The notes: a model not told the origin generated them from the sequence alone. Numbered from the stretch's first letter, positions 15,338 to 24,669 are shown. The stretch is 36,083 bases of DNA from an uncultured Nostoc sp. (GCF_937863485.1 NZ_CALMFY010000145.1:1-36083), one strand, 5' to 3'. Translations and numbers: made by a program.

Positions 15338-16390
15338 TTAAAGCCTTTTTAGCCAATTTTCTAAAGCAATATCGACTAGCTCATTCAAAGTTTTTCGAGA
15401 TTTAATAGCATTTTGATAATCTTGATGTCGTTTTTTGTCTTCATTGATGTATTCCGTTTCACTTACTTCCTTGCTACCTATTTTGTACCTTATACCTCCT
15501 GAATGACTCCATAATATTTTCATTTCAACTCCCCTTTGACGCTGTTTTTCTGTTTTGCTAATTGCTTTTGTGCGAATTCCTTTTGGTACATGGCCTTCAA
15601 TTAAAGTATAATTTTCCCAATCCGTCCAAATTTTCATTCTCCCAATCCTTTTACTATCAGAAGAGTTTAAAGGCAACCAGAGAAATAACACTGGTTGTCC
15701 TTTGCTATCGGAACAAATTTCAGCACAAAAACAACTTGTTGCTTTTCCATATTTAATGCTTCCAGGCACTGAAATTTCTTGCATACGTCTATCAAATATA
15801 AGAATTTTATGCCGGAGATTTATTAACTGTTCTTTTTGCTGAGGATTACAAAAACTCAAAATCTTATCAAGTATTTTTGGTTGCTGAGGAAGATCCTCAA
15901 TAGAAATATTGTTTTCTTTATAATGAATTTCTACCTCTGAAATTTTTTGATTATCAATATCTCTTAAATATAGATAAAATCTTTCATCATCTGTCAAAAT
16001 TTCAAAACGTAAAAACTCAATAGAAAGACAGTTATACTTTCTATCTGTAAAATTATCTCTATGAAATCTGGCTGTAATCGCTATTAAACCAATGGGTTGT
16101 CCATAATCAACCTCTTCCTGAAAGGGTTTATTCTCAAGTAAAGCTTCATAATATCGAGTTAGTTGCTGAACAATATATCTGTCTTCACCGTTTTTCAATT
16201 CCAGCACTACTAACTGTCTCTTCTCATTCAAGGCTAAAATATCACAAATTTGACCTTTAACATAATATTGTCGCTTTAGCGGAATTAATCCGAAAAGTTC
16301 CTTTAAATTTGCCCAGACAAAATCTTCTAAATCAGCTTCAGTCGCAAATTTCCAACTATTACCTGTTTTTCTTAAATTCACGAAATCCAT
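15338..16390 (-). CDS. NucS-like PD-(D/E)XK nuclease domain protein
   Basis: A 350-residue protein whose N-terminal 150 residues have a NucS/DUF91-like PD-(D/E)XK fold. The motif set is intact: the helix TEADLEDFVWANLKELFGL, Asp50 in KGQICDILAL, Glu64-Leu-Lys66 in LVVLELKNGED, and the following helix VQQLTRYYEALL with Gln76. It should therefore be a competent metal-dependent nuclease. The C-terminal half (about residues 190-350) is unfamiliar to me and may bind DNA or protein. The gene is AT-rich compared with glk. It is followed upstream on the same strand by a Uma2 gene, making a small nuclease pair. Confidence 0.83.
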   Translation of the reverse strand: MDFVNLRKTGNSWKFATEADLEDFVWANLKELFGLIPLKRQYYVKGQICDILALNEKRQLVVLELKNGEDRYIVQQLTRYYEALLENKPFQEEVDYGQPIGLIAITARFHRDNFTDRKYNCLSIEFLRFEILTDDERFYLYLRDIDNQKISEVEIHYKENNISIEDLPQQPKILDKILSFCNPQQKEQLINLRHKILIFDRRMQEISVPGSIKYGKATSCFCAEICSDSKGQPVLFLWLPLNSSDSKRIGRMKIWTDWENYTLIEGHVPKGIRTKAISKTEKQRQRGVEMKILWSHSGGIRYKIGSKEVSETEYINEDKKRHQDYQNAIKSRKTLNELVDIALENWLKRL

Positions 16391-16461
16391 TATCTCGCTC
16401 TGACTTCAGTAAATTACTACCTTTAGTATTTCCAAAGCTAGATATGAATCTATACAATTGC

Positions 16462-17025
16462 TTATAACTTCAGCCATCCAAATAGTTGCCCTACAGTTAA
16501 CTGAAAGCCGCTAACTAAATCTGGAACTGGTAATATTTCTTGTTCTTCTTGTAAAAGTTCTGGTTGCTGCTTTGGTGGATAGATTAAAACAGAACGCTCA
16601 TCTGGATCATTCAGCCAACCGAAGCGACTACCATGCTTTAGACAATGCAAAATATTTCCGGTTACTTTAGTCTGGCTTTGATCTGGCGAAAGAATCTCAA
16701 TTGTCCAGTCTGGATATGTCTTGAACACATTAGCGACATCTCCACGCTCATCTAAGGGAATCCGTTCCCAAGCAAATACGGCTACATCTGGCACAATTGA
16801 ACGTCCACCAAAAGTACACCGCAATTCTGGGAACGCAAGGGCAATTTTTCGACTTTCAACTACTTCATTTATACCTGTGACTAACTTTCCCTGTAATTTG
16901 CTATGTTTTCCTTGAGGCATTGGCTTTTGAATAATTTGACCGTTGATGTATTCTGAGCTAGGCTTTGTTTCTGGTAGTTTCAAAAATTCTTCTAAAGTTA
17001 GGGGTTTAATTGGTGATTTTATCAT
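16462..17025 (-). CDS. Uma2 family endonuclease-like protein
   Basis: A 187-residue Uma2 (DUF820) protein. Landmarks are LTLEEFLKLPETKPSSEYINGQI (residues 9-31, shortened here), IVPDVAVFAW with Asp80, DWTIEILSPDQS with Glu110, and the helix ILHCLKHGSRFGWLNDPDERSVLIY. Where relatives have a Lys 14 residues after the Glu (as in the Uma2 protein at 2641-3228), this one has Asn124, so catalysis may be weak or lost. It follows livF on the same strand after 33 bases and may be read from the livF transcript. Confidence 0.87.
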   Translation of the reverse strand: MIKSPIKPLTLEEFLKLPETKPSSEYINGQIIQKPMPQGKHSKLQGKLVTGINEVVESRKIALAFPELRCTFGGRSIVPDVAVFAWERIPLDERGDVANVFKTYPDWTIEILSPDQSQTKVTGNILHCLKHGSRFGWLNDPDERSVLIYPPKQQPELLQEEQEILPVPDLVSGFQLTVGQLFGWLKL

Positions 17026-17058
17026 TTGCTTGTACCTTCCTAGTTTTCATTTAATTAA

Positions 17059-17790
17059 TCACCCTAAATAAGCTTTTTTAACTCGTTCATCAGTAATTAA
17101 TTCTGATGCTGCGCCTGTTAAAGTGATAGAACCAGCTTCTAAAACATATCCTCTATCGGCAATTTGTAGTGCCAGATTGGCGTTTTGTTCAACTAACAAA
17201 ATAGTTACGCCTGTAGCCCGAAGATTTTCAATAATGGAGAAGATTTCCCGAACGATCGCAGGTGCTAAACCTAAGCTAGGCTCGTCTAAAAGTAAGAGTT
17301 GTGGTTTACTCATTACAGCGCGAGCGATCGCTAACATTTGTTGTTCACCACCGCTGAGGGTTCCTGCTAGTTGATCACGTCTTTGTGACAATCGCGGAAA
17401 TAGCTCAAATTGGTGCTGAATATCTGCTTTTATCTCTGTTTGATTAGAGCGAATATAAGCACCCAAAAGTAAGTTATCAAACACTGTTTGCCGTGCTAAT
17501 ACTCTGCGTCCTTCTGGACAGTGAGCAATACCAAGTTGTACAACTTCGTGAGTTTGTCGGCGGGTAATATTATGTCCATTATAGATAATCACCCCACTCT
17601 TAGGATTAACTATTTTAGATATGGTGCGGAGTGTAGTAGTTTTACCAGCACCATTAGCACCAATTAGAGTCACCACCTCACCTTTTTTAATAATTAAATT
17701 AATCTTTTTTAGAGCTTGAATACCACCATAATTAACATCAAGTTCTTGAACTTCTAGAATTGTATAATTAGGTCTAATATCGGCGTTCAT
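17059..17790 (-). CDS. livF: Amino-acid ABC transporter ATP-binding protein, LivF type
   Basis: A 243-residue ATPase of the LivF class. Walker A is GANGAGKT (44-51), the LivF-specific CPEGRRVL follows at 91-98, the signature is LSGGEQ (145-150), and Walker B is LLLLDEPSLGLAP (165-177), with the H-loop-type LLVEQNANLAL after it. In cyanobacteria such systems are the Nat (N-I) neutral amino-acid permease; this subunit corresponds to NatE. It should pair with the LivG subunit at 21697-22488. The normal operon adjacency is broken by 3.9 kb, so livF may now depend on its own promoter in the 17791-18319 region. Confidence 0.92.
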   Translation of the reverse strand: MNADIRPNYTILEVQELDVNYGGIQALKKINLIIKKGEVVTLIGANGAGKTTTLRTISKIVNPKSGVIIYNGHNITRRQTHEVVQLGIAHCPEGRRVLARQTVFDNLLLGAYIRSNQTEIKADIQHQFELFPRLSQRRDQLAGTLSGGEQQMLAIARAVMSKPQLLLLDEPSLGLAPAIVREIFSIIENLRATGVTILLVEQNANLALQIADRGYVLEAGSITLTGAASELITDERVKKAYLG

Positions 17791-18319
17791 TGGCGGTTTA
17801 TATCCAGAAATGTTGATTCAAAACCTAAGATACATCAATCATACATTTCCTAAAACAGTGCGACGCTAAGTAGCCCGTTATAGTCGAGAGCATCTCACCT
17901 TTGCAAATATACCTGGCGATTAGAAATGGCGGCGACACAAACTTTCGTCCGCCTACGCAAACTCCAAGAATTTGAAACCCACAGAGGTGGGTTTTGTCTT
18001 GTATAACCAAATTCTCTCTACAGCCCTTCCGGGCATCCTACGGCAGGCGCTAGCCTCTGGCAATGTGAGAAGGGGGAGTCCGCGAACGCAAGAGCGTCTT
18101 GTAGAGAGCGTCTGGGGTCTCCCCAGAGGAGTTAGCCGGGCGGGTCTGGGAGCGGACTGGCGTCAAGTGGCGCGCGAATTCCATTCGCCAGGACAGGCGT
18201 GTTTTTCCACTCATTGAGATGCTCCCCTTATAGTTATTGCTTCAACTTAAAAAATAACGCCAGAATACTGCAATCATTGTGATATACCATTAATTACTGA
18301 TAAGCATATCAAGCGTCCT
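17791..18319. other. Gene-free region with repeats upstream of livF
   Basis: A perfect hairpin AACCCAC-AGAG-GTGGGTT with TT following (17976-17993) resembles a plus-strand terminator although no plus-strand gene precedes it. From about 18020 to 18223 the sequence is a GC-richer repeat-like tract full of GCGAACGCAAGAGCG-type palindromic words, ending in the module shared with 518-565. This is probably accumulated cyanobacterial repeat DNA at one edge of the insertion in the transporter operon. Confidence 0.45.
18176..18223. repeat. Dispersed repeat module, second copy
   Basis: GAATTCCATTCGCCA, a variable middle, and CACTCATTGAGATGCT match 518-565 with few differences. The two copies are 17.6 kb apart, in different surroundings, and neither lies in a gene, so this is a dispersed repeat family. 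Confidence 0.6.
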
Positions 18320-19159
18320 GTGACAAAAGCAGCAGATATTGGTAGCAAGCGACTAATTAATTTAGCTCCTGATGCATGGGTACAGTGGGTGACACAGCGT
18401 CCTGAAGTTGTAGCGAAAGAAATTCTCGGCTCTGAATTTCAGTGGATTAGCCGCGAAACAGATGTGTTAGTGAAGGCATACAGCACTACCCACGGGGATT
18501 TTTTGGTACTTAACGAACTACAGTTGCGTTACACAGCCCATATGCCTCTACGCATGAGAGCCTATGCTGCCTTAGCACAACAGCGCTACCGACTACCAAC
18601 TTACCCAGTACTGATCAACATTTTACCGCCTCGATCCACCTTAACTATTGTCAATAGCTACGAGCAGGAATTTTTGGGATTACGTGCCATCCAAGATTAT
18701 CACGTGATTAATTTGTGGGAAATCGATGCTGAGATAGTATTTCAGCAACCACTACCATCGTTGTTACCCTTTGTGCCAATCCTGCGAGGAGGAGGAGAGA
18801 TATCAGTTGTGCAACGCGCACTACAGGCGCTACGAGCAGATGCACAGTTGAACCAGTTAGAATCCCTGCTGGCATTTTTTGCTAGCTTTGTGTTAGACAC
18901 GCCTTTAGTAGAAGAAATCATGAGGTGGGATATGGTAGAATTGCGAGAATCGCCTTGGTATCATGAAATTGAGCAAAGAGGTATTGAAGAGGGTGCGCGA
19001 CGGCAGCTAATCCGGGTATTGCAACAACGCTTTGGCGAAATTCCTCATGAAGTGGAAGTAAGGCTTGAGGGCGAGAGTGCGGAAAAATTAGAAAATTTAA
19101 TGGATAGCGCGATCGCTGTGAGTTCTTTAGAAGAATTTCTCATAATTATATCTGCCTAA
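18320..19159 (+). CDS. Rpn-type recombination-promoting nuclease / putative transposase
   Basis: A 279-residue protein of the Rpn/YhgA-like PD-(D/E)XK family, starting at GTG. The nuclease core is SRETDVLVKAY with Asp48, FLVLNELQLRY with Glu66-Leu-Gln68 (Glu-X-Gln is usual in this family), then MRAYAALAQQRY and LPTYPVLINIL. The C-terminus (about 220-279) has a DUF4351-like helical tail with RRQLIRVLQQRFGEIP. It is paralogous to the gene at 20837-21682: 68 of the first 100 residues are identical in my hand alignment. Rpn proteins promote RecA-independent recombination in E. coli. Its position inside a transporter operon beside broken receptor genes is notable. Confidence 0.85.
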   Translation: MTKAADIGSKRLINLAPDAWVQWVTQRPEVVAKEILGSEFQWISRETDVLVKAYSTTHGDFLVLNELQLRYTAHMPLRMRAYAALAQQRYRLPTYPVLINILPPRSTLTIVNSYEQEFLGLRAIQDYHVINLWEIDAEIVFQQPLPSLLPFVPILRGGGEISVVQRALQALRADAQLNQLESLLAFFASFVLDTPLVEEIMRWDMVELRESPWYHEIEQRGIEEGARRQLIRVLQQRFGEIPHEVEVRLEGESAEKLENLMDSAIAVSSLEEFLIIISA

Positions 19160-19251
19160 ATTATTCAAATCTTCAAGGGAATTGGACATGCGATACCTCC
19201 GGTAAGCTGCGTTAACGCTCAACCCAAAAACTGATTACCCTCTAGCGGGAC

Positions 19252-20045
19252 TTAAAACTGGATTGAAACTGTTTCCAAAACTGTAAATGGTGCGGCAGGA
19301 TACACACTGTCTATACTATCGGCACTTTCAAAGTAGTAAACATCAAATAAGTTCTTGATATTCAGCCCCACTCGCCAGTTGTCACGGCGGTAATAAATCG
19401 CTGCATCGGTTCGCACATAGCTAGGCAACGTGAATGTATTTTCCAAGTCTCCCTGGCGATCGCTCACAAAAGTGACTCCACCCCCAAATCCCAACCCTTT
19501 CTAACCTCCAGTTTGAATTTCATAGGTTGTCCATAAACTGGCACTGTTTCGGGCAACATTACTCGGTTCATTCCCCTTGTACTCTGGTCTGGTATTCTGG
19601 GTCATCGATAAACCGAGAGTGGGGGAACTCTGCCAAGGGGATTGGGTAATAGTGAACCTACTGCTGGAATACCCAGGTACTCTACTTTGGAGGTATTGAG
19701 ATACTCACCTTCTAGAACCAGGGTGGTATTCTTCCCCAGGTCAAAACTGATAACAGGTGCTATGAATGCCTGCTCCGTTTTCACAAAGTCCACAAAGCTA
19801 CCAGAGTTTTCATACGCTATATTCAAGCGATAGCGAATCGTTTTATCGGTATTTAAGAGACCGGAAAGATCCAACGTGGGACGGTAAAAATCAAACCTTC
19901 ATCACTGTCAAAGAACTCGACTGTTGGTGAGCTTGGCTCACCTATGACTGTCACCCGGATCGTATTGGCATCCAAATTTATTACTGTTATTTCAGTAATT
20001 CCCGCAAGTGGTTTATTGGAACGGAATGTAAATGCCTCGCCCGAC
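19252..20045 (-). pseudogene. TonB-dependent receptor pseudogene 1, with internal deletions
   Basis: Minus-strand remnants of an AMIN-TonB receptor related to the intact one at 28472-31108. From its N-terminal side: an AMIN-domain piece (about 20045-19885; FTFRSNKPLAGITEITV, then IGEPSSPTVEFFD), a barrel piece (19874-19602; DLSGLLNTDKTIRYRLNIAY to GSLLPNPLGRVP), and the C-terminal strands (about 19590-19252; SLWTTYEIQTGG, a TAG, then KGLGFGGGVTF and ending in SIQF). The plug domain between the first two pieces and several hundred residues of barrel between the last two are missing, and the frames do not connect. It cannot make a working receptor. Confidence 0.85.
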
Positions 20046-20243
20046 GCTAAACACTCCAGGAACCAAAACCCTCTTTGTTAAGAAGATTTATGAATCAATA
20101 CGATTTTTAGCTTAGTAGCCTTTTCAAGGGACTAGTACCGCAAGGCGGAAGTCAAAAGTCACTCATTCAAAAGTACTATGGAATAAGCTCTTTAGGGCTT
20201 TTCAATGGTCTGCTTATTTACGCGTCCGCTGTACTAGGGAAGA

Positions 20244-20729
20244 TCAAAACTCCCACGAAATCGTGCCCTGCACCGTGAACGGCTCACCAGGATAAACACG
20301 CAAAAGATCACGAGCAGACTCAAAATAATCCATATCAAACAGATTTCTGAAATTAAGCTGTGCGCGCAACTGTCCTTGTTTATAGAAAATGGCAGCATCA
20401 GTACGCAAATAGCTCGGCAGTTCAAAGGAATTGTCTAAATCTGCCTGGCGTGAGCCTATATAGAATAATCCCAAACCAAAGCCGAGTCCTTTGAAACTAC
20501 CAGATTGAATTTCATACTTCGTCCACAAATTGAAACTATTTTTGGGTACATTGTTGAGGCGATTACCTGGTGTGTAAGTCTCGTCTTCGGTGATTGTGGC
20601 ATCCGTGTAAGCATAACCTGCAATCACATTCAAACCGGGTAAGATTTCACCTCCAAGGCCCAAATTTTTTCGTAACTCATTCTTAATAGCTGGCGATCGC
20701 GCAACCCGATCACTAGCCGTTACCAACAT
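20244..20729 (-). pseudogene. TonB-dependent receptor pseudogene 2, C-terminal fragment
   Basis: 161 codons that encode only the last barrel strands of a siderophore-type receptor: [70 protein letters not shown] and the terminal TISWEF with the C-terminal Phe required for barrel assembly. Signal peptide, plug and most of the barrel are absent; the first codons before [11 protein letters not shown] match nothing in the intact homologue. The fragment ends about 100 bases from the divergent second Rpn-type gene. It is a different copy from pseudogene 1, because both contain the same C-terminal region. Confidence 0.85.
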
Positions 20730-20836
20730 TGCGGACGAATAAAGCAGCTAAAAGCTTACTTGATAAATATTCTTTAGATGTAATACCACACTTCAAGTTA
20801 CGATAAATCTCACTTCTTGAGAGCATCTACACTCCG

Positions 20837-21682
20837 ATGGCAAAACCTGCCGATGTCAGTACCAAAAAATTAATCAGTCTTGCACCCGACAACTGGGTAA
20901 GATGGGTAACCCAGATTCCAAATCTCGTTGCTGGGGAAATTCTCACCAGTGAATTTCAGTGGATTAGCCGAGAAAGTGATGTATTAATCCGTGTCACAAG
21001 TCCCCAAAACGGAGAATTTCTGGTTCTCAACGAATTGCAATTACGCTATCAATCCAAAATGCCACGTCGAATGCTTGCATACGCTGCACTTGCAGAAGAA
21101 AAATATAACTTACCAACATACCCCGTTCTCATCAACATTCTTAAAACCGGTAACAACGAAATACCCACAAGCTTTACATCAAATATTGCTGGATTACGGG
21201 CAATACAAGATTATCGGGTAATTAACTTGTGGGAAGTCGATGTCAACATTGCTTTTGAACAACCTTTACCATCATTACTGCCGTTTGTACCTATTCTTAA
21301 AGGTGGTGAAAATGAATCTACTATTAGAGAAGCATTGCAAATTCTCCGTGCTGATGAACAACTAAACCAACTCGAAACGGTCTTAGCTTTTTTTGCGACG
21401 TTTGTTTTAGAGAGTGCCCTAATTCAAGAAATCATGAGGTGGGATATGACTGTATTACGTGAGTCGCCTTGGTATCAGGAAATTTTACGCGAAGGAGAAG
21501 CACGCGGGGAACTGCGAGGAATACTTTCTAGTATTGAAATTAATTTAGAGTTGAAATTCGGTGATAACGGGTTACAGTTAATGCCACAAATCAATCAAAT
21601 TAATGATTTAGAGCGTTTGAAGACATTTTTACGGAATGTTGTAACTGCAAATAATATTGAGGAATTGCAACAGGTTTTGTAA
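20837..21682 (+). CDS. Rpn-type recombination-promoting nuclease / putative transposase (paralogue)
   Basis: A 281-residue paralogue of the 18320-19159 protein. The same active-site set is kept: SRESDVLIRV with Asp48, FLVLNELQLRY with Glu66 and Gln68, RRMLAYAALAEEKY and LPTYPVLINIL. Similarity is high through EIMRWDMTVLRESPWYQEIL (about residue 217) and then falls off; the C-terminal tails differ (here GELRGILSSIEINLELKFG and QINDLERLKTFLRNVV). It ends 14 bases from the convergent livG stop codon, so it marks the livG-side edge of the insertion. The start ATG aligns with the start of the paralogue. Confidence 0.86.
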   Translation: MAKPADVSTKKLISLAPDNWVRWVTQIPNLVAGEILTSEFQWISRESDVLIRVTSPQNGEFLVLNELQLRYQSKMPRRMLAYAALAEEKYNLPTYPVLINILKTGNNEIPTSFTSNIAGLRAIQDYRVINLWEVDVNIAFEQPLPSLLPFVPILKGGENESTIREALQILRADEQLNQLETVLAFFATFVLESALIQEIMRWDMTVLRESPWYQEILREGEARGELRGILSSIEINLELKFGDNGLQLMPQINQINDLERLKTFLRNVVTANNIEELQQVL

Positions 21683-21696
21683 TTTGAGACAGATAG

Positions 21697-22488
21697 TCAT
21701 TCATTGCCTAAATAAGCCTCAATCACCGCTGGATTATTTCTGACTACAGATGGTTCACCCAAAGCAATTAATTGACCGAAATCTAATACCGCAATGCGAT
21801 CGCACAAACCCATAACCAAAGGTACATGGTGTTCAATCAGGATGATCGTCAAATTGAAGCGATCGCGCAGGCTGCGAATAAATGCACTGAGTTGCTGCTT
21901 CTCGTTGGGGTTCATCCCCGCCGCCGGTTCGTCGAGGAGTAAGATTTGTGGTTTTAATGCTAAAGCGCGGGCAATTTCTAAGCGACGCTGATCACCGTAG
22001 GCAAAGTTTTTGGCTTTTTGGTCAGCGCGATCGCTCAAGCCAATCATATCCAATAAATCTAAAGCTTTTTGCTTAGTTTTAAGTTCTTCACTAGGCGCTG
22101 GTGGTAATCCCAAAACTCCTGCAATCATATTACTTTTAATATGTAAATGCCGAGCAATTATCACATTCTCTAATGCCGATAATTCCCCAAACAAGCGGAT
22201 ATTTTGGAAGGTACGGGCGATACCTAAAGCAGCAATTTGATGAGGACGCAGTTGAGAAATTTGTCCACCTTGATAAATTAATTGACCGCTAGAAGGTGGA
22301 ATGAAAGCGGTAATCAAATTAAACAGTGTTGTTTTGCCAGCACCATTAGGCCCAATCAGTCCAAAAATCTCATATTTATTTACACTGAAAGATACATTAT
22401 TAACTGCTACTAGACCACCAAAGCGGCGAGTCAATGCTCGTGCTTCTAAGACAATATTACTGTTAGCTGCTGGAGTACTATGTGACAT
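21697..22488 (-). CDS. livG: Amino-acid ABC transporter ATP-binding protein, LivG type
   Basis: A 263-residue ATPase of the LivG class (NatA in cyanobacterial naming). Walker A is GPNGAGKTT (46-54), the Q-loop lies in [12 protein letters not shown] (89-100), the signature is the LivG variant [14 protein letters not shown], and Walker B runs into [12 protein letters not shown] (183-194), the LivG hallmark, followed by [15 protein letters not shown]. It energises import with LivF. The permease gene livM lies 23 bases upstream, so the two are surely co-transcribed. The stop codon is followed within 15 bases by the end of a convergent Rpn gene. Confidence 0.94.
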   Translation of the reverse strand: MSHSTPAANSNIVLEARALTRRFGGLVAVNNVSFSVNKYEIFGLIGPNGAGKTTLFNLITAFIPPSSGQLIYQGGQISQLRPHQIAALGIARTFQNIRLFGELSALENVIIARHLHIKSNMIAGVLGLPPAPSEELKTKQKALDLLDMIGLSDRADQKAKNFAYGDQRRLEIARALALKPQILLLDEPAAGMNPNEKQQLSAFIRSLRDRFNLTIILIEHHVPLVMGLCDRIAVLDFGQLIALGEPSVVRNNPAVIEAYLGNE

Positions 22489-22511
22489 TTTTGCATATTA
22501 TTATGAATAGT

Positions 22512-23435
22512 TCACTTTGGGATTTTGCGTCTTTGGAAAATATCTGGAGTAATTAGCCCTTGGGGGAAAAATATTGTACCTATTACTATTAGTAAGCCAA
22601 AAATAATTAGTCTCCCATCGCGCAAAAATTGTGCTAACCAATTAGGTAAACCACCAGTATCAGCTAGGCTTCGCAGAATCTCTGGTAAGGCTGTAAATAC
22701 TATACCTCCGACTACCGGCCCTAAAAAAGTTCTCGAACCACCAATCAAAACAAAAGTTAAATATATAATACTGGCATCAAAAGTACCTTGACGAGCATTC
22801 CAAGTATTCAGGAAGTGGGCGCTAATTGCACCTACAACCCCTGCAAGCATAGCCCCTAGTGTAAATGCCAAAACTTTGTAATAAGTGGGATTGATTCCCA
22901 TTGCACCCGCTGCTAATTCATCTTCACGGATAGCTATAAATGCCCTTCCTACTCGGATGCGTTCTAAACGGTAAAGTAACACCATACTAATTAATAGTAA
23001 GGGCAAAACAATCCATAAATATTCAAGTTGTGTTTGGAAAGGTTGAGGAATGCCAAAAATCCCGACAGCACCGCCTGTAATATCCAGATTGAGAGAGATG
23101 ACTCGCAGAACTTCTACAAAAGCAATAGTAGCGATCGCTAAATAAATTCCTCGCAACCTCAATGCTGGAATTCCCACTAATACACCCAATAAACCAGAAA
23201 TTACACCAGCAATTAACATCTCCAATAACAATAATGGAATGGGATATAAACTAATACTAGATGTCAAAAATTTTGTGGACAGAATTGCTGCAATATACCC
23301 ACCTAAAGCATAAAATCCTGGACTAGCTAAAGACAATTGCCCTGTCATTAGCGGTAAGTAAAGTGATAATCCTAATAGCGCCCCCAATACCATAGAGACA
23401 ATTAAAGAACCGTAAGTAGTGAAAAAATCAGCCAT
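22512..23435 (-). CDS. livM: Amino-acid ABC transporter permease, LivM type
   Basis: A 307-residue inner-membrane permease with about eight to ten hydrophobic segments. LivM features are LYLPLMTGQLSLASPGFYAL at the N-terminus, GIPALRLRGIYLAIATIAF, the cytoplasmic coupling loop IREDELAAGAMGINPTYYKV that contacts the ATPase, and GGSRTFLGPVVGGIVFTALPE. It forms the transmembrane channel with LivH. The livH gene is 276 bases upstream, unusually far, and the gap holds repeat DNA. Confidence 0.93.
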   Translation of the reverse strand: MADFFTTYGSLIVSMVLGALLGLSLYLPLMTGQLSLASPGFYALGGYIAAILSTKFLTSSISLYPIPLLLLEMLIAGVISGLLGVLVGIPALRLRGIYLAIATIAFVEVLRVISLNLDITGGAVGIFGIPQPFQTQLEYLWIVLPLLLISMVLLYRLERIRVGRAFIAIREDELAAGAMGINPTYYKVLAFTLGAMLAGVVGAISAHFLNTWNARQGTFDASIIYLTFVLIGGSRTFLGPVVGGIVFTALPEILRSLADTGGLPNWLAQFLRDGRLIIFGLLIVIGTIFFPQGLITPDIFQRRKIPK

Positions 23436-23711
23436 TTTAAAATATATTGATTAAGCTTAATAAAACTATCATTTTCATCAACTATACCGCTCCGAAATCA
23501 GTTGTAAAAATCTCTCTATTCTACTTCTCCGTGTACTCTGCGCCTCTGCGGTCAATACAGTTCAGTTAAGCATTTCTTTCTTCTCTTTGTGTCCTACCCT
23601 GCGGTCAGCCACTTTGTGTCTATGTGTTGTTCTCTGCGAGACGCTGCGCGTAGCTTGCTTCTCCGTAGGAGTATGCGGTAGCCTGCAAGAAGCCGATAAC
23701 GCTACGTCTCT
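23436..23711. repeat. Repeat-rich spacer between livM and livH
   Basis: The spacer carries words typical of cyanobacterial intergenic repeats: CTCCGTGTACTCTGCGCCTC, then an inverted arrangement bounded by GAGACGCTGCGCGTAGC and GCTACGTCTC (about 23638-23711) with AAGAAGC/GCTTCTT-like arms inside. No coding frame is seen. It looks like insertion of a palindromic repeat into a formerly tight operon. Confidence 0.5.
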
Positions 23712-24662
23712 TTAAACTTTTTGAATAAACCGCCGTCCTAGTAAACCTTGGGGTCTAACTAATAGCATAATAAACAAAATTCCAAAGGCTACTGCGTCTT
23801 TATATCCAGAGAATTCAGCAGGAACAAACGCCTCGACTAATCCAATTACCAAGCCTCCCAACACTGCACCGGGAATACTACCCAAACCACCTAAGACAAT
23901 TACCGCTAAACCGCGCAAACCAAAAGCAATGCCGAAATATGGCCCAGCAATACTAACACTAGAAGCGACTAAAGTTCCTGCTAATCCTGCTAAAAAACTG
24001 CTGATGAAGAATGTTAGGATGATAAAGCGATCGCTATTTATTCCTAACAAACTAGCTGTAGTTGCATCTTCTGCGATCGCCTGCATTGCCTTACCATATT
24101 TAGTTCGATTGATAAAATAGGTAAGAATTGCCACAATCACAACTGATACAGTAAAAATTACCACCTGAACACTGCGAATAGGAATTGGGTTTTCTGAACT
24201 ACCAAAGTTAATAGCAGGCGGCAAATTCCCGTAAGTATTTGCGGGGTATGTGTAACTTTCTGCGCCTACTAAATACTGAATTAAATTCACAATGATCACT
24301 GCTACTCCTAAACTGGAAACAACAGTTAGTAAAGGGTCAGATCCTCGACGACGCAAAGGTTGAAAAGCAACACGTTCCATCACTACTCCTACCAATCCCG
24401 CCAAGATACTTCCTAAAATCAAAGATATAGCAAATGGTAATTTTATCGGCAGGGCTGCATTAGCCAACAAGCCGTTAAATCCAAAGTTACCACCCATAAG
24501 TGCATAAGTGAAATATGCACCCAAGGTAAAAATCGCACCATGAGCTAAATTAATGATCCCCAAAATAGAATAAACCAAGGTATATCCTAAGGCAAAAATT
24601 GCATAGACACTGCCGATGGATAAACCATTTAATAATTGCTGTAAAAATATATTTATATTCAT
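23712..24662 (-). CDS. livH: Amino-acid ABC transporter permease, LivH type
   Basis: A 316-residue permease with the LivH pattern: NIFLQQLLNGLSIGSVYAIF and LGYTLVYSILGIINLAHGAI at the N-terminus, then MERVAFQPLRRRGSDPLLTV, the coupling loop AIAEDATTASLLGINSDRFI, and GLRGLAVIVLGGLGSIPGAV. It partners with LivM in the membrane. The binding-protein gene ends 7 bases upstream, so translation may be coupled. In the cyanobacterial N-I system this would be one of the two Nat permeases. Confidence 0.93.
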   Translation of the reverse strand: MNINIFLQQLLNGLSIGSVYAIFALGYTLVYSILGIINLAHGAIFTLGAYFTYALMGGNFGFNGLLANAALPIKLPFAISLILGSILAGLVGVVMERVAFQPLRRRGSDPLLTVVSSLGVAVIIVNLIQYLVGAESYTYPANTYGNLPPAINFGSSENPIPIRSVQVVIFTVSVVIVAILTYFINRTKYGKAMQAIAEDATTASLLGINSDRFIILTFFISSFLAGLAGTLVASSVSIAGPYFGIAFGLRGLAVIVLGGLGSIPGAVLGGLVIGLVEAFVPAEFSGYKDAVAFGILFIMLLVRPQGLLGRRFIQKV

Positions 24663-24669
24663 GTAGCAA

